Shown in pieces: positions 52,616 to 61,663 of a stretch of DNA of 64,000 bases. Within the stretch, counting starts at the first letter, position 1. Every line of letters begins with the position of its first letter. Under the pieces are notes generated by a model that saw only the letters and a program-made list of their open reading frames with translations, did not search any database and was not told where the DNA came from. The position numbers and the translations under genes are program-made. The DNA lies in the NCBI GenBank assembly GCA_937957975.1, contig CALFFK010000010.1:1-64000 (forward strand), given 5' to 3'. The DNA comes from an uncultured Neomegalonema sp. (GTDB lineage: Bacteria; Pseudomonadota; Alphaproteobacteria; Rhodobacterales; Rhodobacteraceae).

Positions 52616-53388
52616 CGGCATTCCTCGATTTTGGCTTGCAACGCTTGCAAATCACTCCACGCCTTGTGCTTGTCCATTGGTTGTCTCAGCAAATAGGCAG
52701 GGTGAAGCATTGGCAAGCAGGGGCGCGTTGCCGCTGGTGTTGTTACTTCAGCCCATATTCCACGCATCCGCATGATGCCGGTCGTCGTGTCCAACAGGGC
52801 TTTGGTGGGTGTATTGCCCATAGCGACGATCAGAATCGGGTCAATCAAATCTATGTGGCGGCGAACGAAGGGTATGAATGCACTCGATTCGGTGGCGCTT
52901 GGGGTGCGGTTCTGGGCGGGTCTCCACGGGACGATATTTGTGATGTAGACCGCTTTTTCGGGGTCTTCATCATGGCGCGAGAGGCCGATGGCCGCCAGCA
53001 TCCGGTCGAGCAATTGACCGCCCCGCCCGACGAATGGTTTGCCCTCAATATCTTCGTTCCGGCCCGGAGCCTCGCCCACGATCATCACTCTGGCGGCTGG
53101 GTTGCCGTCTGCGAACACGCATTGTCTTGCCCCGGCCTTTAACGGATGGCCATAGGCGTCGATGGCCTTGTGCAAGGCGTCAAGATTGGTGCAGGCCGCT
53201 GCAATCGCCCCGGAATCTTCTTCTGATTCTGATGGAGCAAGAGCGAGAACAGGCGCGACGCTTTTGGCTTCGGGGGCAGAGCGGGGCGTTTCGGTGCGAT
53301 CGAGGAAATTATCCCCAATCGCCTCATCCGCCCCCAGTTCAATCTGCCAGGCCAGCGCGGCCAGCAGGTTTTCGTGCGATTCCACCAT
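52612..53388 (-). CDS. Uracil-DNA glycosylase, family 4-like
   Basis: A 258-residue base-excision repair enzyme that removes uracil from DNA. Motif 1 GEAPGRNEDIEGKPFVG (residues 105-121) and the C-terminal HPAYLLR near residues 229-235 are intact. Family 4 enzymes bind an iron-sulfur cluster through four cysteines; here the equivalent N-terminal pair appears as YGHPLK and the third site as SAFIPF, so the cluster may be absent. ATG 53388 has GGGAGGA 5 bases upstream. It overlaps moaB. Confidence 0.88.
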   Translation of the reverse strand: MVESHENLLAALAWQIELGADEAIGDNFLDRTETPRSAPEAKSVAPVLALAPSESEEDSGAIAAACTNLDALHKAIDAYGHPLKAGARQCVFADGNPAARVMIVGEAPGRNEDIEGKPFVGRGGQLLDRMLAAIGLSRHDEDPEKAVYITNIVPWRPAQNRTPSATESSAFIPFVRRHIDLIDPILIVAMGNTPTKALLDTTTGIMRMRGIWAEVTTPAATRPCLPMLHPAYLLRQPMDKHKAWSDLQALQAKIEECR

Positions 53389-53463
53389 GCCGTCCTCCCT
53401 GATCAAAGATAGAGCAGGCAAACGGGAACGGAAAGGGCCAAGCCCATCAGGTGCAATGAGTCT

Positions 53464-55755
53464 TCAAATTGGAATCATGTTTTCGTGGCAATGCTCGATC
53501 AGGGCATCGCGAACGCGCATTCGGGCCAGTTCTGCCTCCTCTGCAACGGAGCGGAAGGCTGCAAGGTCAGTGGCGAGCAGGGCGCGCTTGACGGGGCCAA
53601 TGGAAGCGGGGCGCATTGAAAACGCGCGAACGCCCATGGCCGCCAATGCCAATGCGTCGAGGGGACGCCCTGCTGCTTCGCCGCAAAAACTCAACTCTGT
53701 GTCCGATTCCGTGCAGCGTTCCACGATCATGCGGATCAAGCTAAGAAAGGCGGGGTGCGTAACGCCGTATCGTCCGGCAGTGCGTTCGTTCGTTCGGTCT
53801 GCGGCAAAGAAGAACTGCATCAGGTCATTGCCGCCGATAGAGATGAAGTCCGCCAGATCAAAGAACCGCTTCTGGGCGAAGGCGAGAGAGGGCGTCTCCA
53901 GCATCGCCCCGATTTTCAACTCTGTTGGCGGTACGTCCATATCGAGGCGCTCGACCTCTTCGAGCAGCATACCGCGCGCCTTCTCAAACTCGGCCAATGC
54001 CGCGACCATGGGGAACATCACGCGCAAGGGGCGCCCACTTGCAGCGCGAAGCATTGCCTGTAACTGCATCCGCAGCACCACGGGGCGGTCCAGCCCTACG
54101 CGGATTGCGCGCCAGCCAAGTGCTGGATTACTCTCGCGCGGCTGCTTCATGTAAGGCAGCACCTTGTCTGACCCGATGTCGAGGGTGCGAAAGTTCACGG
54201 GGCGTCCATCGGCCTTGTCGAGAATATGGCTGTAAAAATTGGCCTGTTCGTCGCGGGTTGGCATGGCCTTGTTGAGCATGAAGTGTAATTCAGTGCGGAG
54301 TAGGCCGACCCCTTCTGCACCGCTTTCATTAAGGCTGGGCAGGTCAGCAGCCAACCCGCCATTCATGTAGAGCTTGATCTCATGGCCATCGAGCGTGCGG
54401 CAGGGCAGATCGCGTAATGCCGCGAAGCTGGCTTTTTCCTGCATTCGCAGCGACAGCTTTTCCTCGTAGGCCGTGACAACGTCTTCGCGGGGGCGCACAT
54501 GCACATGGCCCTGATCGCCATTGACGATCACTTCATCGCCTGCTTCGCCCGCCCGCAGGATTCCCTTGGCCTGAACGATGAGAGGGATTTCCATGGCACG
54601 CGCGACGATGGCGGCATGGGAGCCGATAGCACCATCTTCCAGCACGATTCCCGCCAGCGTGCCACGCGGATAATCCATCAACTCGCCGGGGCCAAGCGCG
54701 CGGGCGATAAGGATTGCGCCGTCCGTGGGCATTGCGCGATCACCATCGGGCAGGATCAGGCGGCGCATCAGGCGTTGGGCGATGTCGTCCATATCGTCGA
54801 AACGCTGGCGCAGGTAGGGGTCATTCGCCGTGCCGAGCTTGAGCCGCGCCTCGGTGCGGGCGGCATCGACCGCCGCTTCTGCTGTCAGGCCAGAGACAAT
54901 GAATTCCTCCAGCTTGCGCACCCATCCCCGATCATTGGCGAACAGGCGATAGGTTTCCAGAACTTCGCGATGCTCGCCGGTATCGGCCATGTCGTTGCCA
55001 TCGAGCATCGTGTCTATATCTGTGCGCAGGCGGCCTAATGCCTCGCGCAGACGCACCCGTTCATGGACAGGATCTTCAGCAATGGGATTGGGGAGCAGCA
55101 GCTTTGGTTCGTGTAGATGTGCGGGGCCAATGGCTACGCCATCCGCTGCGCCTTGTGCCTGAATATGAATTGGCTCGCGTGCGTCTTCTTCGCCGTCATT
55201 CGGTGCGCGGGGGATCAGGGTTCCGGCTTCGGCCATCTCCGCGATGACCATGGCGACAAGGGCGAGGGCTTCGCTTTCTTCTTCTGTATAGCTTGTCGGA
55301 TGTTCGTTCTGGACAACGAGAACACCCAACATGCGCCCAAGTTTCTGGATCGGAACGCCAAGAAAAGACGAATATTGTTCCTCTCCTGTTTCAGGCAGAT
55401 ACCGAAATTCAGGATGCTCGCGGGCTTTGGCCGTGATGATGGCTCGTCCGTCGCGGGCAATGACCCCGACAAGACCTTCACCAATTTTCAACCGCGCCTC
55501 GTGCACGGCCTCGCGCCTGAGCCCTTCGGTTGCCGAGAGTTGCAGCGTATCCTGCCCCCGGATCAGATAGACGGAGCAAACCTCGGCAGCCATTGACTGC
55601 GCGATCAGTGTGACGATCTGATCGAGGCGTTGTTGTCCGTCACCCGGTGCGGCGAGAGCCTGTCGCAAGCGACGTAGCAAAAGCTTTGGAGACGCCGCCG
55701 CCCCCGGACCGGATTTATTTCCCGTACCCCAACCGCTTGCGAAGGGGTCGCTCAT
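53464..55755 (-). CDS. ptsP: Phosphoenolpyruvate-protein phosphotransferase PtsP (nitrogen PTS)
   Basis: Enzyme I of the nitrogen-related PTS, moving phosphate from phosphoenolpyruvate to NPr and signalling nitrogen status. The 763-residue product has an N-terminal GAF domain (about residues 30-180), an enzyme I phosphohistidine domain with the active His380 in GAIGSHAAIVARAM, and a C-terminal phosphoenolpyruvate-binding barrel. ATG 55755 starts the usual N-terminus. It follows lysC by 7 bases, a typical alphaproteobacterial pairing. Confidence 0.95.
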   Translation of the reverse strand: MSDPFASGWGTGNKSGPGAAASPKLLLRRLRQALAAPGDGQQRLDQIVTLIAQSMAAEVCSVYLIRGQDTLQLSATEGLRREAVHEARLKIGEGLVGVIARDGRAIITAKAREHPEFRYLPETGEEQYSSFLGVPIQKLGRMLGVLVVQNEHPTSYTEEESEALALVAMVIAEMAEAGTLIPRAPNDGEEDAREPIHIQAQGAADGVAIGPAHLHEPKLLLPNPIAEDPVHERVRLREALGRLRTDIDTMLDGNDMADTGEHREVLETYRLFANDRGWVRKLEEFIVSGLTAEAAVDAARTEARLKLGTANDPYLRQRFDDMDDIAQRLMRRLILPDGDRAMPTDGAILIARALGPGELMDYPRGTLAGIVLEDGAIGSHAAIVARAMEIPLIVQAKGILRAGEAGDEVIVNGDQGHVHVRPREDVVTAYEEKLSLRMQEKASFAALRDLPCRTLDGHEIKLYMNGGLAADLPSLNESGAEGVGLLRTELHFMLNKAMPTRDEQANFYSHILDKADGRPVNFRTLDIGSDKVLPYMKQPRESNPALGWRAIRVGLDRPVVLRMQLQAMLRAASGRPLRVMFPMVAALAEFEKARGMLLEEVERLDMDVPPTELKIGAMLETPSLAFAQKRFFDLADFISIGGNDLMQFFFAADRTNERTAGRYGVTHPAFLSLIRMIVERCTESDTELSFCGEAAGRPLDALALAAMGVRAFSMRPASIGPVKRALLATDLAAFRSVAEEAELARMRVRDALIEHCHENMIPI

Positions 55756-55762
55756 GGTATCA

Positions 55763-56998
55763 TCACGCCGATGCCTGCCCGGAATCAGAAAGATCAAAGG
55801 CCGTATGGAGGCATCGGACAGCCAGCTCCATGTATTTTCGCTGGACCAACACGCTGACCTTGATCTCGGATGTCGTAATGACCTGAATATTCACGCCTTC
55901 TTCTGAAAGGGCCGCGAACATGCGCTGGGCGACGCCAGTATGGCTTCGCATCCCGATGCCGACAACCGAGACTTTCGCAACGTCACGGTCGGCCACCAAT
56001 CCTTCGAAACCAACCTCGTCTTTGGCTGCCTCCATCGTGGCTTGCGCCCGGTCAAAATCGTCCGAATGAACCGTGAAGGTCATGTCTGTGCGCCCGTCAT
56101 CCGAGATGTTCTGCACGATCATATCGACATTGACGTTCGCCTCGGCCAGTGGTCCAAAGATCGCAGCGGCCACGCCGGGGCGGTCGGCGACATTCTGGAG
56201 CGTGATCTTTGCTTCATCGCGCGAGAAGGCGACTCCGGTGACGACGTTGCTTTCCACGATTTCCTCCTCGTCGCAGACGATGGTTCCGGGTGCATCCGAA
56301 AAACTGGAGCGGACCTGTAGTGGAACCTTGTAGCGCATGGCTAGTTCGACCGAGCGTGTCTGTAGCACTTTTGCGCCTTGTGAAGCGAGTTCCAGCATCT
56401 CCTCAAAGGCGATGCGGTCAATCTTGCGGGCTTCGGGTTCGACGCGGGGGTCTGTGGTGTAGACGCCATCCACATCGGTGTAGATGTCACAGCGATCCGC
56501 TTCGAGCGCGGCGGCAATGGCGACTGCGCTGGTATCCGAACCGCCCCGGCCCAATGTGGCGATTCGGTTATCGGGGGAGACCCCCTGAAATCCTGCACAA
56601 ACCGCAACGTCGAATCCTTCATCGAACTTCGCGAGCATCGCGGTGGTATCGATTTCCTGAATCCGGGCAGACCCATGGGCGGCATCGGTTTTCAGTGGCA
56701 TCTGCCACCCCTGCCATGATCTGGCATTGACGCCCAGCGATTGCAGGGTCAGCGCCATAAGGCCAGATGTTACCTGCTCACCGGAGGCGACCACGGCATC
56801 GTATTCGCGCGCGTCATAAAGCGCCGATACCTCGCGCACATAGCCGACGAGTTTGTTCGTCTCGCCCGACATGGCCGAGACGATAACAGCAACCTGCCAG
56901 CCAGCATCCACCTCGCGCTTTACCTTTTGCGCGGCATTGCGGATGCAGTTCAGGTCAGCGACGGACGTGCCGCCGAATTTCATCACCAGAATGGCCAT
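55763..56998 (-). CDS. lysC: Aspartate kinase
   Basis: First enzyme of the aspartate pathway to lysine, threonine and methionine. The 411-residue product opens ILVMKFGGTSVADLNCIRN, has the kinase loop GRGGSDTSAVAIAAAL near residue 160, and two C-terminal ACT domains (from about residue 265) for feedback control by lysine or threonine. It is upstream of ptsP on the same strand. Confidence 0.96.
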   Translation of the reverse strand: MAILVMKFGGTSVADLNCIRNAAQKVKREVDAGWQVAVIVSAMSGETNKLVGYVREVSALYDAREYDAVVASGEQVTSGLMALTLQSLGVNARSWQGWQMPLKTDAAHGSARIQEIDTTAMLAKFDEGFDVAVCAGFQGVSPDNRIATLGRGGSDTSAVAIAAALEADRCDIYTDVDGVYTTDPRVEPEARKIDRIAFEEMLELASQGAKVLQTRSVELAMRYKVPLQVRSSFSDAPGTIVCDEEEIVESNVVTGVAFSRDEAKITLQNVADRPGVAAAIFGPLAEANVNVDMIVQNISDDGRTDMTFTVHSDDFDRAQATMEAAKDEVGFEGLVADRDVAKVSVVGIGMRSHTGVAQRMFAALSEEGVNIQVITTSEIKVSVLVQRKYMELAVRCLHTAFDLSDSGQASA

Positions 56999-57097
56999 GA
57001 ATCCGATCCGGGCCGTAGCCCGCCTCCCTTTCGCGAAATCGCGCTCCTGTTAGCGGGATAGACCGGATTTCGCAAGCGATGCGCGATGACGTGTCCG

Positions 57098-58078
57098 CTA
57101 TTGGCCTGCCAGAGTGAGTGTCTGGTTCCAAACCGCCTCTTCCAGTGCCACCGGATCGTTTTCCTGCTTGTCCTGTCCGGGTATCCGCGCACCTTCGTCC
57201 AGTGCCACACCAGCTTCGACCTGAGCGAGGCGATCAAAGAAGACGCCAGAAGTTTCCGGGTCCATCAACAAATAATATTGTCCGAGGTCGTGGGGCGGTC
57301 CTTCGGGGGCTTTCAGGGGTTTGACGTCGCGGCTGACCACGCCGCCGGTCAGGCCCGAAGCGAGAAGTTCGGCCATCAGGCCAAAGCCCCAACCCTTGTA
57401 GCCACCCATGCTGACCAACGATCCGGTCAGTGCCGCCGCCGGATCGGTTGTAGGCTTGCCCTCCGCATCGACGGCCCAGCCTTCGGGGATGGGTTCACCC
57501 GCCGCTTTTGCCATCGTGATCTTGCCCAGTGCCACGGTTGTGGTGGATTGGTCGAATTGCATCGCCAACCCGCCCTTGCCGTCCGGGACCGAAAACGCGA
57601 TTGGGTTCGTGCCCAACACTCGTGTTTTTCCTCCCGGTGGGGCGACGATGGGGGATGCGTTGGTCATGCCCAGCCCTATAAGACCTTCGCGGGCGATCTG
57701 CTCCGTGAAATATCCCAGTGATGTGCAGGTATGGGCATGGCCGACCGCAAGGCTTGCGACACCACATTCGCGCGCTGCTTCCACTGCCATTGGCAAGGCG
57801 CGGGTAAACGCGGGTTGCGCGAAGCCGAGCGCGGCATCGACATGCACAGCACCGGGGCGCGGGCGTGTGACGATTGGCTCTGCATTGCCTTTGACCCGTC
57901 CGCTGGTCAGTTGCTTGCAGTAGCTTTCGAGATAATAGAGGCCACAGATGCGGTTGCCCACCGCTTCGGCCTTGCGAACAGCGCGGGCGACTTCAACCGC
58001 GATCCATGGTGCTGCCCCATGCCGTTCCAGCGCGCTTCGGGTTGTCGTCTCGATCTCGTCCAGCGATACCTGTGGCAT
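57098..58078 (-). CDS. Ldh family (malate/L-lactate dehydrogenase-type) oxidoreductase
   Basis: A 326-residue NAD(P)H enzyme of the YbiC/DpkA family. It carries the conserved segments DAALGFAQPAF and TNASPIVAPPGGKTRVLGTNPIAF (about residues 140-163), with a GHAHTCTSLGYF segment near 112-123 where the family has a catalytic histidine. Members include malate, ureidoglycolate, and delta-1-pyrroline-2-carboxylate reductases; the last would follow a hydroxyproline dehydratase, but linkage is only suggestive here. Confidence 0.86.
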   Translation of the reverse strand: MPQVSLDEIETTTRSALERHGAAPWIAVEVARAVRKAEAVGNRICGLYYLESYCKQLTSGRVKGNAEPIVTRPRPGAVHVDAALGFAQPAFTRALPMAVEAARECGVASLAVGHAHTCTSLGYFTEQIAREGLIGLGMTNASPIVAPPGGKTRVLGTNPIAFSVPDGKGGLAMQFDQSTTTVALGKITMAKAAGEPIPEGWAVDAEGKPTTDPAAALTGSLVSMGGYKGWGFGLMAELLASGLTGGVVSRDVKPLKAPEGPPHDLGQYYLLMDPETSGVFFDRLAQVEAGVALDEGARIPGQDKQENDPVALEEAVWNQTLTLAGQ

Positions 58079-58275
58079 CCCTCATTCCTTCGTCTCAGGG
58101 CGTATCAGCCCGAATTCCATATCCGCTCACCCGAAAAGGGCTTTGGTACCGTCTTCTGGTGTCCTGACCCCGGCCAGTGTGGCGCGGTCAAGCCGCTTCT
58201 CACGCGCTCGTTCTTCATTCCGCGAGGCGGTCGCACATATGAACGATAACGGCAAGGTCATAGGTGACCTTCGTA

Positions 58276-58716
58276 TCAGTCACTCACCGGCTTTGTTTTC
58301 GGTTTCGCTGTTGGATCACCGATCTGGACCATCTGTTTTTTCATCCGTTCGCGGATGTCCCAAAGACCGCTGAAGCCCTTTGGCATGACAAAGGTGTCAC
58401 CTGCCCGGAACTCCATGACCGATCCGTCGTCGTTGGTCACGACCAAATGACCTGAGATCATCAGGACGTATTCGGTAAAGGGATAGTCTTCGAGATATGT
58501 TTTGCTGACTCCCGCTTCCCATAATCCGACACGCACTGTCGCGCCGTCCTTATGTTCTGCGGTAAAAAGGATGTTTTGCCCGACATAGACCCCCGGTTTG
58601 ACCGGTACTTCTATCGTTGGCACGGTACTGTCGATGATAACGGTTGGTGGGGCATCCGCCGCCAGCGCGGGAGCGACGTGGCCGAAGGCGAGCATTGCGG
58701 TGACAAGGCGTATCAT
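58276..58716 (-). CDS. Secreted cupin-domain protein
   Basis: A 146-residue protein with a signal peptide (MIRLVTAMLAFGHVAPALA, cut near residue 19), so it acts in the periplasm. A single cupin domain follows (LMISGHLVVTNDDG, EFRAGDTFVMPKGFSGLWDI) resembling DUF861/EutQ-type cupins; the metal-binding histidines of typical cupins are not all visible. ATG 58716 has GGAGA upstream; the earlier ATG at 58728 overlaps this site. Function unknown. Confidence 0.78.
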   Translation of the reverse strand: MIRLVTAMLAFGHVAPALAADAPPTVIIDSTVPTIEVPVKPGVYVGQNILFTAEHKDGATVRVGLWEAGVSKTYLEDYPFTEYVLMISGHLVVTNDDGSVMEFRAGDTFVMPKGFSGLWDIRERMKKQMVQIGDPTAKPKTKPVSD

Positions 58717-58743
58717 GGCGATCTCCATATGAGGGTGGAGGGT

Positions 58744-58827
58744 TCAGTCATCATCGACGATGGTGTTCATCACTTTCGGTCGGTTCAGTGTGATCCGCCC
58801 GCCGCGTTCCTGGAATACCTTGTTCAT
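58744..58827 (-). pseudogene. N-terminal remnant of an enoyl-CoA hydratase (crotonase)
   Basis: A 27-codon frame, ATG 58827 to TGA 58744, with AAGGGG upstream. Its product carries ERGGRITLNRPKVMNTI, closely like the first strand of crotonases, which usually read ERxGxxxxITLNRPKVMNAI. The rest of a crotonase (about 230 residues) is absent; the cupin gene follows 27 bases later. This looks like a decayed or truncated gene at the end of the ABC operon. A real micro-protein is less likely. Confidence 0.5.
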
Positions 58828-58840
58828 GGAGAGCCCCTTG

Positions 58841-59821
58841 CTACAGCAGCAGACAGGCGGCCCTGTGTCCGGGGCTGATCTCGCGTAATTCCGGTGTTTG
58901 TTCGTGACAGCGCGACTCGGCGAGCGGACAACGGGAAGCAAAACGGCAGCCATTGGGAAGATCGACAGGGCTGGGAGGGTCGCCTTTCAGGCGGATACGG
59001 TCGCGCCGGTTGCGTTTGTTGCTGTGAACCATAGGCACAGCCGCCAGCAGCGCCTTGGTGTAGGGGTGCTGTGGGTTTGTGAAGAGAGTAACGCGGTCGG
59101 CCTGTTCGACGATCTGGCCCAGATACATCACGGCGATCTCGTCACAGATATGCTGCACCACGCCCAGATCATGCGAGATGAACAGGTATGTCAGCCCTAA
59201 TTCCTGTTGGAGTCGGGCCATAAGATTGAGAATTTGCGCCTGAATCGCAACATCGAGAGCCGAGACCGGCTCGTCACAGACGATCAGATCCGGCTTGGTC
59301 GAAAGCGCGCGGGCGAGGCCGAGGCGCTGGCGTTGGCCCCCGGAAAACTGATGCGGAAAGAGGGCGCGTTGTTCGGGGCGCAGCCCGACTTGCCCGAACA
59401 GTTCTGTGACCCGCGCGTCCCGCTCGGCGCGCGTGCCGATTTGCATGAGGTCGAGTGGTTCACGTACGATCTCTGCGGCGCGTTTGCGTGGATCGAGAGA
59501 GGAATAGGGGTCTTGAAACACGATCTGAAATTGGCGGCGTGCGGCGCGCAGGTCTTCCTTGTCCAGATCGCTGATGACCGTATCGCCCAGCGTAACGCGC
59601 CCCGCCGTAACATCAACAAGCCGCATGATTGCAAGGGCCGTTGTCGTTTTGCCAGAACCGGATTCACCAACAATGCCGAAGGTTTGGCCTGCCGGAACAG
59701 TAAAGCTGACTCCATCAACGGCGTGGACGGTGGGTTTCGTGGCGAATAATCCCCTGCCTCCGCCGAAATGCACTTTCAGGTCTTCCACCACCAGTGCGCT
59801 GTTTCTTGGCTCCATTGTCAT
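58841..59821 (-). CDS. Oligopeptide-type ABC importer ATPase (OppF-like)
   Basis: A 326-residue OppF/DppF ATPase. Walker A GESGSGKTT near residue 50, signature FSGGQRQRLGLARAL, Walker B LIVCDEPVSALD, and a C-terminal oligopeptide extension with GCRFASRCPLAESRCHEQ, a conserved cysteine cluster that binds iron-sulfur in some relatives. ATG 59821 overlaps the OppD stop (ATGA). It is the last intact gene of a five-gene operon. Confidence 0.94.
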   Translation of the reverse strand: MTMEPRNSALVVEDLKVHFGGGRGLFATKPTVHAVDGVSFTVPAGQTFGIVGESGSGKTTTALAIMRLVDVTAGRVTLGDTVISDLDKEDLRAARRQFQIVFQDPYSSLDPRKRAAEIVREPLDLMQIGTRAERDARVTELFGQVGLRPEQRALFPHQFSGGQRQRLGLARALSTKPDLIVCDEPVSALDVAIQAQILNLMARLQQELGLTYLFISHDLGVVQHICDEIAVMYLGQIVEQADRVTLFTNPQHPYTKALLAAVPMVHSNKRNRRDRIRLKGDPPSPVDLPNGCRFASRCPLAESRCHEQTPELREISPGHRAACLLL

Positions 59822-60801
59822 TGTCCAGCCACCCAGCACGCGGTTAGGTGAGGGCCGGTGGTTGCCTTCAGCGGTGGCTTTGAATCGTCACATTGTGCAA
59901 TTCTTTCGAGGCAACGCGGGGCGAAGGCGCACCCTTTTCCCAGATCGGTGAGGGCAGGGACAACGCCTGGTATCTCCGGCAATGGTTCGCGCAGCATTGG
60001 TGGCTCCGGTTCGAGATGCGGAACGCAGGTAATCAAACCCTTCGTGTAGGGGTGCTGCGGGTTCGAGAGAACGGTTTCCACCGTACCTTTCTCAACCACA
60101 CGACCCGCATACATCACAGCCACCCGATCCGCGAGTTCGGCGATTGCGCCCATGTCGTGGGTAATGAGGATGATGGCCGTTCCCGTCTCGGTTTGCAGGT
60201 CTTGCAGCAGGTCAAAAATCTGCGCCTGTACCGTGGCATCCAGCGCAGTTGTTGGTTCATCGGCGATCAGGACGCGGGGGCGGCAGGCCAATGCGATGGC
60301 GATCATCACGCGCTGGCGCATTCCCCCAGATAGTTGATGGGGGTAGGCTTTCGCGCGCAGCTCTGGTTCGGGGATTTCAACGGCCCGTAACATCTCAACA
60401 GCGCGGGCCATGGCGGCTTTGGGGCTGGCGTTTTCGTGCAGGCGGACGCTTTCAGCGATCTGCTCGCCCACGGTGAAAACGGGGTTGAGAGAGGACATCG
60501 GTTCCTGAAAAATCATGCCGATGTCGCGCCCGCGTACTTCGCAGAGTTCTGCTTCGCTCAGGCCGACAAGTTCGCGGCCTTCCAACCGGATTGACCCGGA
60601 TGTGACCTTGCCGGGGGGATTGGGAACCAGCCCCATGATCGACAGGGCCGTCATTGATTTGCCGCAACCGGATTCGCCCACGATGCCAAGGACTTCGCCG
60701 CTCGTTACCTCCAACGATACATGATCCAGAACCCGCGCATTGCCCGCGCGTGTACTGAAATCGACGACCAGATCATCGACGCTGAGAAGTGGCGCGCTCA
60801 T
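59818..60801 (-). CDS. Oligopeptide-type ABC importer ATPase (OppD-like)
   Basis: A 327-residue OppD/DppD ATPase that pairs with the following OppF. It has Walker [10 protein letters not shown], signature [17 protein letters not shown], Walker [13 protein letters not shown], and the C-terminal [16 protein letters not shown] cysteine cluster of the family. Start and stop both overlap neighbours by four bases, showing tight coupling in the operon. Confidence 0.94.
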   Translation of the reverse strand: MSAPLLSVDDLVVDFSTRAGNARVLDHVSLEVTSGEVLGIVGESGCGKSMTALSIMGLVPNPPGKVTSGSIRLEGRELVGLSEAELCEVRGRDIGMIFQEPMSSLNPVFTVGEQIAESVRLHENASPKAAMARAVEMLRAVEIPEPELRAKAYPHQLSGGMRQRVMIAIALACRPRVLIADEPTTALDATVQAQIFDLLQDLQTETGTAIILITHDMGAIAELADRVAVMYAGRVVEKGTVETVLSNPQHPYTKGLITCVPHLEPEPPMLREPLPEIPGVVPALTDLGKGCAFAPRCLERIAQCDDSKPPLKATTGPHLTACWVAGQ

Positions 60802-61661
60802 CGTTGGCGCAGTTTCGGATTAAGGGCGTCGTTCAGGCCGTCGCCGATCAGGGAAATGGCGAGGACCGTGAGGAAGATCGCGAAACCGGGAATTGCGACA
60901 GCAAAGCCTGCATCAAGGATATAGGGCCGGTTCGATCCGATCACCTGCCCCCAACTCATCACGTTCGGATCGCTGAGGCCCAGAAAACTCAACGCTGCTT
61001 CGAACAGGATTGCAGAACCGACCATCAGGTTTGCCTGCACAATGATGGGGGGCAGGGCGTTGGGCAGGATCACGCGGAAAATCAGATAGGCGTCCTTCGC
61101 GCTGCCGGAACGGGCGGCGGTGACATACTCCAACTCACGGATACGCAGGAATTCGGAGCGGGTGACGCGTGCTACTGCGGTCCAGCTTACGATGCCAATG
61201 GCAAAAGTGACGGTGACGAGTGATGCCCCGAACAACGCGACGATCACCATGGAAAAAAGAAGGGTGGGGAGTACCTGAAAGAACTCGGTAAAGCGCATCA
61301 GCACCTCCTCAACCCAGCCGCCATAATATCCGGCGAATGCGCCAACGGTCACGCCGATCACGACCGAGATTATCGCTGCGGCCAGCCCGATGGCCATGGA
61401 AACCTGCCCCCCCGCCATCATCGCCGCGAGGATGTCACGCCCAAGGTAATCGGTGCCGAAGAGGTACTCGTCCTGTCCGGGTTGGGTGAAGGGAGCCCAG
61501 ACCATCTCAAATGGATCAATCTGATAGACGAGCGGGCCGATGAAGGTGAAAATGAGAATTGCGATCAGCAGGATCAGGCCGAAAACCGCTGTGTAATTGC
61601 GGAAAAACATCGTCGCCATCTCGCGTAGCGGATGCGTAACCTGAAGGGTCGGTTCGGTCAT
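60798..61661 (-). CDS. Oligopeptide-type ABC importer permease (OppC-like)
   Basis: A 287-residue inner-membrane permease with six helices. It has the OppC/DppC N-terminus (MFFRNYTAVFGLILLIAIL), the FGTDYLGRDILAAMM segment, and the ATPase-contact loop LEYVTAARSGSAKDAYLIFRVILPN. ATG 61661 lies 2 bases after the OppB stop; AGGCGGGGT is upstream. It forms the pore with the OppB-like protein. Confidence 0.94.
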   Translation of the reverse strand: MTEPTLQVTHPLREMATMFFRNYTAVFGLILLIAILIFTFIGPLVYQIDPFEMVWAPFTQPGQDEYLFGTDYLGRDILAAMMAGGQVSMAIGLAAAIISVVIGVTVGAFAGYYGGWVEEVLMRFTEFFQVLPTLLFSMVIVALFGASLVTVTFAIGIVSWTAVARVTRSEFLRIRELEYVTAARSGSAKDAYLIFRVILPNALPPIIVQANLMVGSAILFEAALSFLGLSDPNVMSWGQVIGSNRPYILDAGFAVAIPGFAIFLTVLAISLIGDGLNDALNPKLRQR

Positions 61662-61663
61662 TG

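Noticed and set aside
58105-58218. A 37-codon minus-strand frame between the cupin and Ldh-family genes
   Set aside because: It has only GCGGA almost touching the ATG and no known match; too short to support.
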